A stretch of 56,494 nt of DNA from an uncultured bacterium (GTDB taxonomy: Bacteria > Verrucomicrobiota > Kiritimatiellia > RFP12 > UBA1067), in NCBI GenBank assembly GCA_902779075.1, contig CACZAK010000031.1, positions 1 through 56,494 on the forward strand, in the 5' to 3' direction. Of this stretch, positions 43,101-51,700 are shown piece after piece. Positions within the stretch are counted from its first letter, which is position 1, and each line of letters begins with the position of its first letter. The notes under the pieces are model-generated. The model did not search any database. It was not told where the DNA came from and worked only from the letters and a program-made list of their open reading frames with translations. The translations under genes were made by a program, and so were the position numbers.

Positions 43101-46087
43101 CGGAGCGGCTTGCGACGGACGTCGACGTTATCGGCATCGTCCACTGGGGGCTCAATACCTACACTGACCGCGAATGGGGCTATGGCGATGAAGACCCGGC
43201 GATGCTGAATCCGGCAAAATTCGACGCGGACCAGATTGTCGCGGCTTGCAAGGCAGGCGGGCTCAAAGGTCTTGTCGTCGTCGCAAAGCACCACGACGGT
43301 TTCTGCCTCTGGCCGACGAAGACGACGGAGCACAATATTACCAAAACTCCGTTTTGGAGGGGTCAGGAGTCAGGGGTCAGTGCTCAGGGGTCAGGAGTCA
43401 GGGGTCAGCGGAGAGATTATGTGAAGGAGATGGAGCAGGCGTGCAGAAGGGCGGGTCTCAAGTTCGGCGTCTACTGCTCGCCGTGGGATCGCAATAGCGC
43501 GCACTACGCGACGGAGAAGTACGTAGAGATATACCATGCACAGCTAAAGGAACTTCTCGGCGGCGCGTATGGCGACATATTCGAGATGTGGTTCGACGGT
43601 GCGAACGGCGGTGATGGATACTACGGCGGCGCAAGGGAAAAGCGCAAGATCGGCGCGGACTACTACCGCTTTGGCGAAGTGTTCAAATTTGTCCGCGAGC
43701 TTCAGCCAAATGTAACTATCTTCTCAGGTGCTCATGACGATTCGGACATCCGCTGGTGCGGCAACGAGCGCGGCTACATCTGCGACGATTCACGGGCGAC
43801 GGTTGTCCGCACTGGCGTCTTCTGCGACGGGAAGTACAGCAATCCCGACTACGTGCCAACTAGGAACGAGGGTTCGCCGAACGGGGAGTTCTTCCGCGTA
43901 AACGAGGCAGATTTTCCGCTCCGTCGCGGGTGGTTCTATCACGAAGGTGAGCGCGGCACTACGAAGAGCGGCGCGTATCTCGCGAAGCTGTATGTCGGGA
44001 CTGTCGGCAACGGCGGCACGATGGACATCGGCGTCGCACCGAACAAGGACGGTGTTCTCGATGCGGACGACGTTAAGGCGCTAAAGGACTTCGATACCCT
44101 CCGCAGGGCGCTTTTTGCAAACGAGGCGAAGGACGGCGGCAAGTTCAACGTAGTCGTCATGCGCGAAGACCTTTCGCATGGAGAGCTTGTTGACGAATGG
44201 GAGTTCGTGGCGGACGCCAAGGCGATTCTGCGCGGCAAGTCGATTGGCAACAAACGCATACGGCTCCTTAAAGAGCCAGTCGCTGCCAAAGGCTGCGAGG
44301 TCAGAGTGTTGTGCGGCGTAGGTGCGCCGAAGGTTTCGTACGCGCTCTATTGCGCCGATCAGGCGGTCATCGATGCGATCCTGGATGCGAAAAGCGATGA
44401 CGGCGAGACTGATACTGCAAAGTGGATGACGAAGGGCGTTTCCGCCAAGCGCGAGTTTTTCGTGTCTCCCGCCGGAAACGACGCATCGGACGGCTCGGCC
44501 GCGCATCCGTGGCGCACAATCAGCCATGCTGCTGCGGTCGCAGAAGCGGGCGATACAGTGACAATCCACGCAGGCGTTTACCGCGAGTGGGTAAAGCCCG
44601 CAAATGCCGGTCGCGAAGGTGCGCCGATCACCTACCGTGCCGCAAAGGGCGAGCGCGTCGTCGTGACAGGTGCGGACGAAGTGCGCGGCTGGACGAAGCG
44701 TCCCGACGGACTCTGGGAGGCGCACGTTTCCTACGATTCATTCGGAGGCGTCAATCCCTTCACGGACTTCATCGAGGGCTCCTGGTTTCTGCCGAAGGAC
44801 TTGAACCACTTCCGCACGCGTCTCATCCAGTGCGGGAAGCCGCTGAACCTCGTCGGCGAGGAGATTCTTGCGCCGCCGGATCATGGCGTTCCGCATCTCG
44901 CGCGGGGGACTGCCGCGCTGATCCCAGGCCGCGTTTCGGGGATGATTGTCGCTGCTTTCGAGCGCGATCCAAACGTGGAAGTGCCAGAACTTGTCGTGCG
45001 GCCCTGCTGCTTCTATCCGACCACGACGCGCCGCGACTATATCGCGCTCAGGGGAATCGCGTTCCGCGACGCCGCGCCGACATGGGCGCATCCGCGAGGC
45101 GAGCAGCCCGGTGTCGTCGGCACGAACTGGAGCCGCGGATGGACTATCGAGGACTGTGAAATCTCCGGCTCGTGCTGCGCGGGGCTTACCCTCGGCAAGT
45201 GCGCCAACGACTTTGACTCCTTTTGGTACGATCCCAAGCAGAGCTTTTCGCTTTGGGGCAAGCGGATGTCGGAGCGCGACCTTTCGGAAGTGGGCAGGCA
45301 TACGGTTCGCCGTTGCCGCATCTCAGATTGCGGACAAGCCGGCATCTGCGGCGGTTTCGGCGCAGTCTGGTCGACGATCGAGGACTGCGACATCTCGCGC
45401 TGCTACTGGAATAAAAAGTTCGCCGGATACGAGATGGCGGGAATCAAGATACATGTGGCGGTGGGGATGACGATTCGCCGAAACCGCATACACGACAACG
45501 GATGCTTTGGCGTCTGGCTCGACTGGATGGGGCAGGGAACTCGCCTCGCGCAGAATTCGCTTTGGGCCAATGCGCAGACTGATCTCTATCTTGAGGTCGT
45601 CCACGGGCCGATACTCCTTGAGGGCAACGATTTTCTTTCCAAACAAGCTATCCACTTCAAGGGCTCCAACAACATCGCGCTCGTCGGCAACCGCATCTTT
45701 GGATTGCTCGCGTGCGACGACGACAAGTCGCTCGGCTACAGGAAGACGCCGGTATTTTATCCGCACTCGACGCGCATAAAGGAACTCTACGCCGACTGCA
45801 TGCCGGTGAATCTCGTCTTCATCAACAACATCATGCCGGAGACGCCGCATTTTGCGGGCCTTGCGACCGACCCGTGCCGCTCTGAAGACAACTTCTTCGT
45901 TCCGCGCGAATACTGGATGATCAACGCTGCAACCGGTGATGTCGGCATCGCTCCGCCGCCATCTTTGACGCGCCCGGATTTCAAGCCAGTCGGCGCCGAA
46001 CGCCTCGGTACCGGCCTCGTCTCGGGCGAGGAGTTCCCCTTGCCTGACACCGACCTTTCAACACCGAAGAGAGGAATGAAAATATGA
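40103..46087 (+). CDS. Giant secreted multi-enzyme: esterase - GH78-like - GH29 fucosidase - GH141-like beta-helix
   Basis: Exported 1994-residue protein. Signal peptide to about 22. Residues ~25-310: alpha/beta-hydrolase of the acetyl-xylan-esterase/Dlh type, nucleophile Ser183 in GVTGISWGGF and GTNDYFFPLDS. Residues ~330-970: GH78-like rhamnosidase with beta domains and an (alpha/alpha)6 barrel (VDGIKRDRLPWGGDL near 633; WAKSLCHVWSAWPAF). Residues ~995-1400: GH29 alpha-L-fucosidase (GIVHWGLNTYTDREWGYG, AKHHDGFCLWPTKTTEHN, nucleophile Asp1165 in EMWFDGANG). Residues ~1450-1994: right-handed parallel beta-helix (FFVSPAGNDASDGSAAHPW, GVYREWVKP, many GWTIEDCEIS-type coils) like GH141. A 49-bp heptad array is read inside the GH29 part. 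Coupled by ATGA to both neighbours. Each activity is inferred from family. Confidence 0.88.
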   Translation: MRRKIMVAACAFAAAVALAAGAKTVDFPIPDAVRSWDIPERATNGVKAVWIENVPWHGKPTRFFAYYSLPEGATVEKKVPGIVLVHGGYGTAFHTWVKLWNDRGYAAIAMDNCGGIPGAKSHTPEHPRHEWSGPNGWGRFEDEALPPEEQWVYHAVECVIRSHTFLRNIPEVDASKIGVTGISWGGFLTSIVCGADPRFAFAAPVYGCGNLRRHSVFAPEIGELWESLWNPVEYAKNCRIPTLWCTGTNDYFFPLDSFEETAFAAGNPLFSIKLRMKHGHPPEGDPPEIAAFADSVVKGGRKLADRKIARREWLYTESANPVWKDRPFEVSLQAPQNWTVRFENAITEDGLILSSPPEFQTATLDAKGVVVNGATIRETEPCLSSAWLYPQMDMELFRVHQMRDDVRRAGLYAYHPGVLPPLRDKAEFRRVCADDDPLPEAFRRISETHYDSAEGRRYVTVDGGLMGGGAIRSAETNWEARVFDGSWRPVAAYPDAPVPPHRERLPVDRSFSGLVATNGWYDALAEQFAYVECRANAEPRLFVGESIPEMLAEKPEDFEYDATMDEVSDGCWRTRHALAFRYLRFASEVTNVKVVPVGRRRPVKGRIVTDNARWRKMVEVGERTLALCSNDFLVDGIKRDRLPWGGDLTVSLMADAYVYGDAEIARRTLSVMDAYEGDVNGIVTYSMWTVVSHDLYQLYFGDAQFLRDRWWRIKARVNDLMSRTDETGFVVRGLDWVFVDWAKPKSDTALQMIWYGSLQAAARLADRVGDPQADDYRALAAKIRESLNRLAWDEPRGLYRADPTDAAVFGRQANIFAVVFGVADDRQSVRIGDELAQDRLPPVGTPYVFGWEMVALARTGHAGAFFSGLERIFGGMLDNGATTYWESYDPKETGDERYAFYGRPWAKSLCHVWSAWPAFIFVSEGLGIRPTADGWRAWSYRPLPGCVNLKAEIPTPNGILRIAGLTNAAGAEIRQADPVSAPVPAVEKARERPVPRPAMAERLATDVDVIGIVHWGLNTYTDREWGYGDEDPAMLNPAKFDADQIVAACKAGGLKGLVVVAKHHDGFCLWPTKTTEHNITKTPFWRGQESGVSAQGSGVRGQRRDYVKEMEQACRRAGLKFGVYCSPWDRNSAHYATEKYVEIYHAQLKELLGGAYGDIFEMWFDGANGGDGYYGGAREKRKIGADYYRFGEVFKFVRELQPNVTIFSGAHDDSDIRWCGNERGYICDDSRATVVRTGVFCDGKYSNPDYVPTRNEGSPNGEFFRVNEADFPLRRGWFYHEGERGTTKSGAYLAKLYVGTVGNGGTMDIGVAPNKDGVLDADDVKALKDFDTLRRALFANEAKDGGKFNVVVMREDLSHGELVDEWEFVADAKAILRGKSIGNKRIRLLKEPVAAKGCEVRVLCGVGAPKVSYALYCADQAVIDAILDAKSDDGETDTAKWMTKGVSAKREFFVSPAGNDASDGSAAHPWRTISHAAAVAEAGDTVTIHAGVYREWVKPANAGREGAPITYRAAKGERVVVTGADEVRGWTKRPDGLWEAHVSYDSFGGVNPFTDFIEGSWFLPKDLNHFRTRLIQCGKPLNLVGEEILAPPDHGVPHLARGTAALIPGRVSGMIVAAFERDPNVEVPELVVRPCCFYPTTTRRDYIALRGIAFRDAAPTWAHPRGEQPGVVGTNWSRGWTIEDCEISGSCCAGLTLGKCANDFDSFWYDPKQSFSLWGKRMSERDLSEVGRHTVRRCRISDCGQAGICGGFGAVWSTIEDCDISRCYWNKKFAGYEMAGIKIHVAVGMTIRRNRIHDNGCFGVWLDWMGQGTRLAQNSLWANAQTDLYLEVVHGPILLEGNDFLSKQAIHFKGSNNIALVGNRIFGLLACDDDKSLGYRKTPVFYPHSTRIKELYADCMPVNLVFINNIMPETPHFAGLATDPCRSEDNFFVPREYWMINAATGDVGIAPPPSLTRPDFKPVGAERLGTGLVSGEEFPLPDTDLSTPKRGMKI
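43359..43407. repeat. Seven-unit heptad array inside the GH29 region
   Basis: Seven contiguous 7-bp units: GGGGTCA, GGAGTCA, GGGGTCA, GTGCTCA, GGGGTCA, GGAGTCA, GGGGTCA. They are translated in frame as GQESGVSAQGSGVRGQ (residues about 1087-1102), between the HNIT...TPFW strand and the DYVKEM helix of the fucosidase barrel. Confidence 0.85.
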
Positions 46088-47523
46088 AAAGCTGGAATAT
46101 ATTGGCGTGTTTCTACATTTGCATGTTCGCCGCGAATGCCGCGACGACATTCTGCAACCCAATGTCCATTCCGGACACTCCTATCGGCATTCTCTGCCGC
46201 GACTGCCGCAATGGCGATGCGATTCCAGAAAGCGGATGGATGTACAGTTGCTGGGCTAACGCCGCCTGCGGCTTCAAGGAAGTGCGCCAGTTCCGCGAAC
46301 TTGCCGATCCTGTAGTGCTTGCGGAGGGTGTCACGTGGTATCTCTATTCGAGCGCTGGGCTTATGTGGACAAGCGAGGATTTCGGCGGGACGTGGAGGCA
46401 CGTTCCAGTGCAGTCTGAGGCCGCCTATGCACCCGCTGTCACGAAATTCAGAGGCAAATACTACCTCTGCACTTCTGGAGGGCCGCTGAGTGTTGCAGAT
46501 TCGCCCACTGGGCCGTTCAGGACGCTTGGACGATTCGAGGTGGATACATTCTCGTCTGACCCGCAGATGCCATGGACAGGGGATCCCGCTCTGTTGGTAG
46601 ACGGTGACAAGCTCTATCTCTATTGGGGATGCTGCGCAAAGCCCAAGTCCGTATGGGGAGTGGAGCTCGACCCTTCCAATCCGCGTCGCGCTTTAGTCCC
46701 TGGCTCCGCAGTCTGCCTCGTCGAGTTCGACAAGGAGAAGTATCCGTGGCTCGCCGGGCTCATCGAGGGTGCATGGGTGTTCAAGCGCAACGACACGTAC
46801 TACCTAACCTTCGCCACATACGGGACGGCAAGTCCTCGCTACTGCTGGTGTGCGATGAAGGGGACTGAACCGCTTGGGCCTTTTGTTCCGCAGAAGAACA
46901 ATCCCTTCTTCATTACGGAGAAGGGTCTTGTCACAGGCACCGGACATGGTTCGATCTGGTGCGACAGGAACGGCGACTGGTGGATCAACAGCTGCGTGGT
47001 CGTGTCTGCGTACCACAGCTTCGAGCGGCTGCTTGCACAGGACAGGCTTTTCTTTGAGCCAAACGGCGACATAGCAGTCGGAAAGGCGACCGAGACGCCG
47101 CAGTGGCTACCGTCTTCCGGCAAGAAGGGTGATACTGGATGGAAGGCGATTCCTCTCAAGTCTGATAGACGCGAGGCGACCGACATGAGTCTCAAGACGT
47201 GGTCTGCGATCGAGAGCCTGCCGTCAAAGACCGTCTTTGAGTTCCCTGAAGAGAGTACGATCCGTTCGTTCCGCGTCATCTGGCGCGACATCGGGCTTGA
47301 CACGAATCGCGGTGTGATGCCCGGTCCATTCCGCTACAGGGTTGACTACCGCTCGAATGGCGAGTGGTGGACGTGGTTAGATGCGTCGCGCAACGATACC
47401 GACCTGCTCGTGGACTATCGCGAGGCGTCTGAGGCGGTCGCCGACGCGGTTCGCCTTGTCGTCCTCTCCGCACCGCCCGGTATCACGCCGGGACTAGTGG
47501 AGTTCACGGTCTTTGGCGATTGA
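46084..47523 (+). CDS. Secreted GH43-like five-bladed beta-propeller glycosidase
   Basis: Exported protein of 479 residues with leader MKSWNILACFYICMFAANA. A five-bladed propeller of the GH43/GH117 type is indicated by RELADPVVLAEGVTWYLYSS (base Asp), PWTGDPALLVDGDKLYLYWG (Asp) and LIEGAWVFKRNDTYYLTFA (acid Glu), the usual D-D-E order, and GTGHGSIWCDRNG. A C-terminal discoidin/CBM-like domain (about 370-479, IRSFRVIWRDIGLDTNRG) follows. It overlaps the giant gene in ATGA. Arabinosidase, xylosidase or galactosidase activity is possible for the family. Confidence 0.85.
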   Translation: MKSWNILACFYICMFAANAATTFCNPMSIPDTPIGILCRDCRNGDAIPESGWMYSCWANAACGFKEVRQFRELADPVVLAEGVTWYLYSSAGLMWTSEDFGGTWRHVPVQSEAAYAPAVTKFRGKYYLCTSGGPLSVADSPTGPFRTLGRFEVDTFSSDPQMPWTGDPALLVDGDKLYLYWGCCAKPKSVWGVELDPSNPRRALVPGSAVCLVEFDKEKYPWLAGLIEGAWVFKRNDTYYLTFATYGTASPRYCWCAMKGTEPLGPFVPQKNNPFFITEKGLVTGTGHGSIWCDRNGDWWINSCVVVSAYHSFERLLAQDRLFFEPNGDIAVGKATETPQWLPSSGKKGDTGWKAIPLKSDRREATDMSLKTWSAIESLPSKTVFEFPEESTIRSFRVIWRDIGLDTNRGVMPGPFRYRVDYRSNGEWWTWLDASRNDTDLLVDYREASEAVADAVRLVVLSAPPGITPGLVEFTVFGD

Positions 47524-47553
47524 CGAAAAATCGAAGCGAAAGGAGCAAATAAC

Positions 47554-48525
47554 ATGAACTGGAAATTAATTGCGTTTGCCTGTGCAATGTCGGCGACGGT
47601 CGCACTTGCGGCCGACGAAATAGCGGAGAAGTTGTCCTCGGCTGGCGCTCAGGCGACGCGCGGACAGGGCCTTTATCGCTGCCAGGTGCATCGCGGCGGC
47701 GGGCGTGATACGCGTCCCGACAATTCGCTTGAGACGTTCCTCTGGTGCTGGGGGCACGGCGTCGCGCCTGAGGCGGATGCGCGGCTGACGAAGGACGGTG
47801 TCGCAATCGCGTTTCACGATCCGACGCTCCAGCGCATTGCGCGCGGCATTTCCCGTGAACTTCAGTCCCGCGAGATCAAGGATATGACGTGGGACGAGAT
47901 CAAGGATGTCGATGTCGGCTCATATCTGGGCGACGCGTATGCCTCGACGCGCATCGCGACGATGGATTCAATCTTTGCCGCGATGTCGGGTCGTCCCGAT
48001 AGGATACTCTATCTGGACGAAAAAGGCGCACCACCCGAGATGATGGCGGAGATGGCGAAGAAGTATGGCGTGGAAAAGCAGATCTACTATACCTCACCGA
48101 ATTTCCGCCTCATGTCGCGTTGGCAGAAGGTTGTGCCGGGAGGCCTCGGCATGGTGTGGCTTGGAACTTGGGCGAAGGACAACTCGCCGGCATCCGTTGC
48201 GAAGGCCGATGAGTTCCTCGAACGGACGTTTCGCGAGATGGATGCCGAGGGCTGGAGCGGCATCAGCCAGATACAGCTTCACATTCGGACAGATCTGACG
48301 AAGCCCGATCCGTTCTGTCCGTCAACGGAGTGCTTGAAGAAGTCTATTGAACTCTTGCACTCCAAGGGCATAACCGTCCAGGCGTTCACCTGGACAGAAG
48401 GAGCGAACAAGGATGTCCTGCGCCGTATTTGGTCGCTTGGTTTCGACAACTTCGCCACGGACGATCCGCTCGTCCTTTTTGAACTTCTTCCGGAATTGCG
48501 AAGACCTGACAATCGTGACGCGTGA
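47554..48525 (+). CDS. Secreted glycerophosphodiester phosphodiesterase (GDPD) family protein
   Basis: Exported GDPD-type TIM barrel of 323 residues. Signal peptide MNWKLIAFACAMSATVALAA. The catalytic and metal set is present: His46-Arg47 (QVHRGGG), Glu60 (DNSLETF), Glu73 and Asp75 (PEADARLTKDG), His88 (AFHDPTLQR). The family hydrolyses glycerol phosphodiesters; here it could also act on phosphodiester-modified glycans. The last ~9 residues (after FELLP) are read from DNA homologous to the 3' end of the AAA-DUF4143 ATPase in another frame, so the natural C-terminus may have been replaced. SD AAAGGAG before ATG. Confidence 0.88.
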   Translation: MNWKLIAFACAMSATVALAADEIAEKLSSAGAQATRGQGLYRCQVHRGGGRDTRPDNSLETFLWCWGHGVAPEADARLTKDGVAIAFHDPTLQRIARGISRELQSREIKDMTWDEIKDVDVGSYLGDAYASTRIATMDSIFAAMSGRPDRILYLDEKGAPPEMMAEMAKKYGVEKQIYYTSPNFRLMSRWQKVVPGGLGMVWLGTWAKDNSPASVAKADEFLERTFREMDAEGWSGISQIQLHIRTDLTKPDPFCPSTECLKKSIELLHSKGITVQAFTWTEGANKDVLRRIWSLGFDNFATDDPLVLFELLPELRRPDNRDA

Positions 48526-48601
48526 TGAGGAGTCGTCTGTCACGGAACGCGGTCATTCGATTCGCATTGTCTCTGCCTGGAAATGGTGTCTGTCGCGTTA
48601 A
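48500..48601 (+). pseudogene. 3' tail of an AAA-DUF4143 ATPase gene
   Basis: In a frame different from GDPD, about 33 codons read CEDLTIVTRDEESSVTERGH and then IRIVSAWKWCLSR, aligning codon for codon with the last part of the intact ATPase (CEDLTIVTHDEQATLRERGH, then INVVPAWKWCL). The tail overlaps the GDPD stop. The final 30-odd bases nearly match 30430-30463. Only the C-terminal end survives. Confidence 0.8.
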
Positions 48602-48628
48602 AACTCTGAAAGGAAAGGAGCGGATAAC

Positions 48629-48715
48629 ATGAACTGGAAAATGTTTGCACTTGTCTGCACGATGCCGGCGGCGGTCATGCTTGCGGCGGGGGCACAGTAC
48701 TGCTTCGTTTCCTGA
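48629..48715 (+). pseudogene. Truncated signal-peptide head duplicating the GDPD gene start
   Basis: A 28-codon frame (MNWKMFALVCTMPAAVMLAA then a premature stop) mirrors the GDPD leader MNWKLIAFACAMSATVALAA. The similarity begins upstream in the shared SD region (GAAAGGAGC, ATAACATGAACTGGAAA) and covers about 76 bp. No mature protein follows; the frame ends at TGA 48713-48715, the first bases of promoter block E. It is either the stump of a deleted paralogue or a partial duplication. Confidence 0.75.
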
Positions 48716-48778
48716 GCGATAATATTTGCGCAATATAAGCGATATGTGTTGCGTAAAGAGGACGATATTTGGTATAAT
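48713..48778 (+). promoter_or_regulatory. Conserved promoter block E
   Basis: TGAGCGAT (48713-48720), TTTGCGCAATAT, a second AGCGAT 23 bp after the first, then -35 TTGCGT (48749-48754), an 18-bp spacer ending ATTTGG, and a perfect -10 TATAAT (48773-48778). It matches block D at 30773-30837. The ATG of the next gene is only 9 nt beyond the -10. Confidence 0.75.
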
Positions 48779-48787
48779 TGCGGCGAC

Positions 48788-51700
48788 ATGAAACGATACG
48801 AGATTCTTCCCGCCTACTCGGCGGCTGTCGTCGCGACGGCGCTGGCGACTTTTGCAGTTGAGATACCGGTCGATGTCCCGGAACGCGGTTACGTTTCGGT
48901 GCAGATACGGAATGCGGCAGGCGAGACTGTCGGCAACGTCATCACGCAGGAGCCGCTTGAAAAAGGCAAGGGCTTCGTCGATTGGGATTTGACGGGGCCT
49001 GACGACGGCGTGCGGCAAGGCGAAGGCAAATACACGTATTCCGCCGTTTGGATTCCAGAACACACTCTCACCTACCGCGGCTACTTCTACCCGACTCCGC
49101 TCCCTGACGGGACGACGCCTTGGCACACCGGCGCCGGAACCGGCGGTTGGACGGCCGACCATTTCGCGCCGAAGTCGATCGTGCGCGTGGGAGACTTCAT
49201 GTACATCACCGCGATGTGCGAGGCGGCGCACGGACTCATCAAGTGCGACAAGGACATGAACAAGTTGTGGGGCACGCGCCAGTGGGTTTTCAATACTCCC
49301 TACACCTCGGCTGGCGAGGGAGACTTCTACTACGGCTTCAAGAACGGCGTCAAGAAGGTCGACTCACGCGACAACAAGACGAGCGGCGTGAAGACAAAGG
49401 CCTCCGGTGGCTCGTTCGCCGTCATCGGCACACACGCCTACTTCACAAGCGGCGACGCGGTAAACGTGTGGGATTTTTCCGAGAAGCCGGATGCCGTGAC
49501 CGACAAGCCGATCGACGTGATTACCGTTCCAAAGGCAGGGCAGATAAGGAAAATGCCGAACGGCAAGCTTCTTCTCTGGAGCGACAAGGACGTTGTGCGG
49601 CTCGATCCCACGACGAAGGAAATAAAGACTATTCTTAAGGACGCAGCCGAGAATCCCGGAGGACTCGCTGTGCGCGAAGACGGAGTGTTTGCTGTAGGCG
49701 ACTGCGGAAAACACATAGTAACAATTTACGGCCGCAACCTAAAGCCGATTCGCACTCTTGGCAAAGGCGGCAGGCGTCCTGTTGGCGAATGGGAAGAGGA
49801 TACGCTCGAAGATCCGTTCGGCATAGAGTTTGGCCCTGACGGACGGCTCTGGATCTGCGAGCAGAGCCAGCAGCCGAAGCGCGTTGGCGTCTGGAACGTC
49901 GATACTGGCCATTGCGAGAAATCCGTCGTCGGACCTACGAACTACGGTGGGGGCGGAACTCTCGATCCAGACGACGCAAATCGTGCGTTCTGGGGATACC
50001 TGGAGTTGCACAAGGGCGCGGACGGCAAGTATCGTCCGGCAAGAATCTTCTTCCGTCCTGGTGACGAGAAGTGCGGCCCTTGGGGTGGCACGCCGACATA
50101 CGCTTTTCGCGCGAAGGGACGGCTTTGGTTCACCGACCAGCAGAATCCCATGGGCAACGGGGGGAACATTCTCTATCTATACGAAGATGGGCACGCTCGC
50201 GCAGTCGCCGCGTGGGGCAACGCAAATTTTCTCTCGTCAAAGCTGCCCGAGTTTAAGGGGAAGAACTTTGCCTTCTCGTGGACAGACCTGAACGATGACG
50301 GCAAGATCACTGTTGACGAATGTGTCATCGACGAGCACGTAACTGGGCTTGGCACCGGCTGGGCCAACCGCGTGAACGAAAACTTCGAGATTGCTTTCGG
50401 TTGCGACGGGTCGAAGATCGTCAAGTTCACTCCTGTGCGCTTCACCGAGAAGGGGTATCCGGTGTACGCGCATCTTGGCGAGCCGATTCCTGCGCCGTTC
50501 GTTCCCGCGCACCACCAACAGCGTTCGGCGAGCTCGCACCTCGTCGACATGAAAGGAAACATTCTGACGCTTTCTAAGCCGCTCATGTCAATCGCTCCTG
50601 ACGGCAAGGTGAACTTCCGCTATCGCAACCGCTGGCCGTCTCTCCACGACAGCCACGAGACGTCGGAGTCCGGTCGAAAGCTCGGTGAACTTATCGGCAC
50701 TACGCGCTTCTGGGGTTCTGCAAAGCTCAACGACGACATTGGCGAGATAGTCTGCTTCAACTCAAACCTTGGCTGTGCGTACCTTATGACGGCTGACGGC
50801 ATCTTCCTCGCGCAGCTTATGCAAGACCAGCGCTGCGGGCTTCACTGGTCGTATCCGCAGTTCCCCGATTCTGACACCTTGAAGAAGACCTCGATGCAGG
50901 ACGAGCACTTTCTCGGAGAGTTCCAGCGCACGAAGTTCGACGGCCGCGACGCGCTCGCGATTGTCTGCGGCAAGACTCATGCATCTATAATAGAGGTTGG
51001 TGGTCTCGAAGGTGCCCGTCGGCTTCCGTCGGGTTCTTTCGAAGTGACTAAGAAGGGGCTTGCCGAGTCCGCGAAGCGCAAGGCCGACAATCTCGCAAAG
51101 AGCCATGTTCCGCCGACATATACTGTGAAGCGGATCGATCCGCCAAAGGGATTTGGCGGTGGAGACGACATTTCTGACGCGCTTGACGATCTTGGTGGCG
51201 GACTTGACGACGATGTTCCCGCGCCGCAGGCCACCTTGGGTAGGCCGCCTGCCAACGTGTGGAACAGTGGCGATCTCGCGAAGGGCGCAGGCGGCGATTT
51301 CTTCCGCGCTTTCCACGACGGGCGGTATTTGTATTTCGCATATACGTGCCGTGAGAACGGCTCGTCGATGAAGAACTCGGGCAAGGACATTACGACGCTT
51401 TTCGAGACAGGTGGCGCTATCGATCTCATGATCCAGACGGACGCGAAAGCAGATCCCTCGCGCAAGAGCGCCGCTCGCGGCGACATACGACTGCTCTTTG
51501 CCGAATGTGGCGGAAAGGTCGTCTGCGTAAAATACGACTACGTCAATCCAAAAGCGCCGAAGTCGGCGCGCGTCGACTTCGAGTCCGACGTCGCCAAGAC
51601 GACTGTCGCGTCGATAACCGAGCTCAAGCGCATCTCCGCGTGGGCCGAGCGTTCCAGCGGGCTCTTTACACTTCGCGCGGTGCTGCCGCTCTCGTCCATC

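Larger units (their letters stand above)
48602..48787. other. Region between ATPase tail and propeller gene
   Basis: Contains the duplicated gene head (48615-48715) and promoter block E (48713-48778). I see nothing else. Confidence 0.6.

Noticed and set aside
43359..43407. CRISPR-like repeat
   Set aside because: The units are 7 bp and contiguous, without spacers; this is a short tandem repeat.
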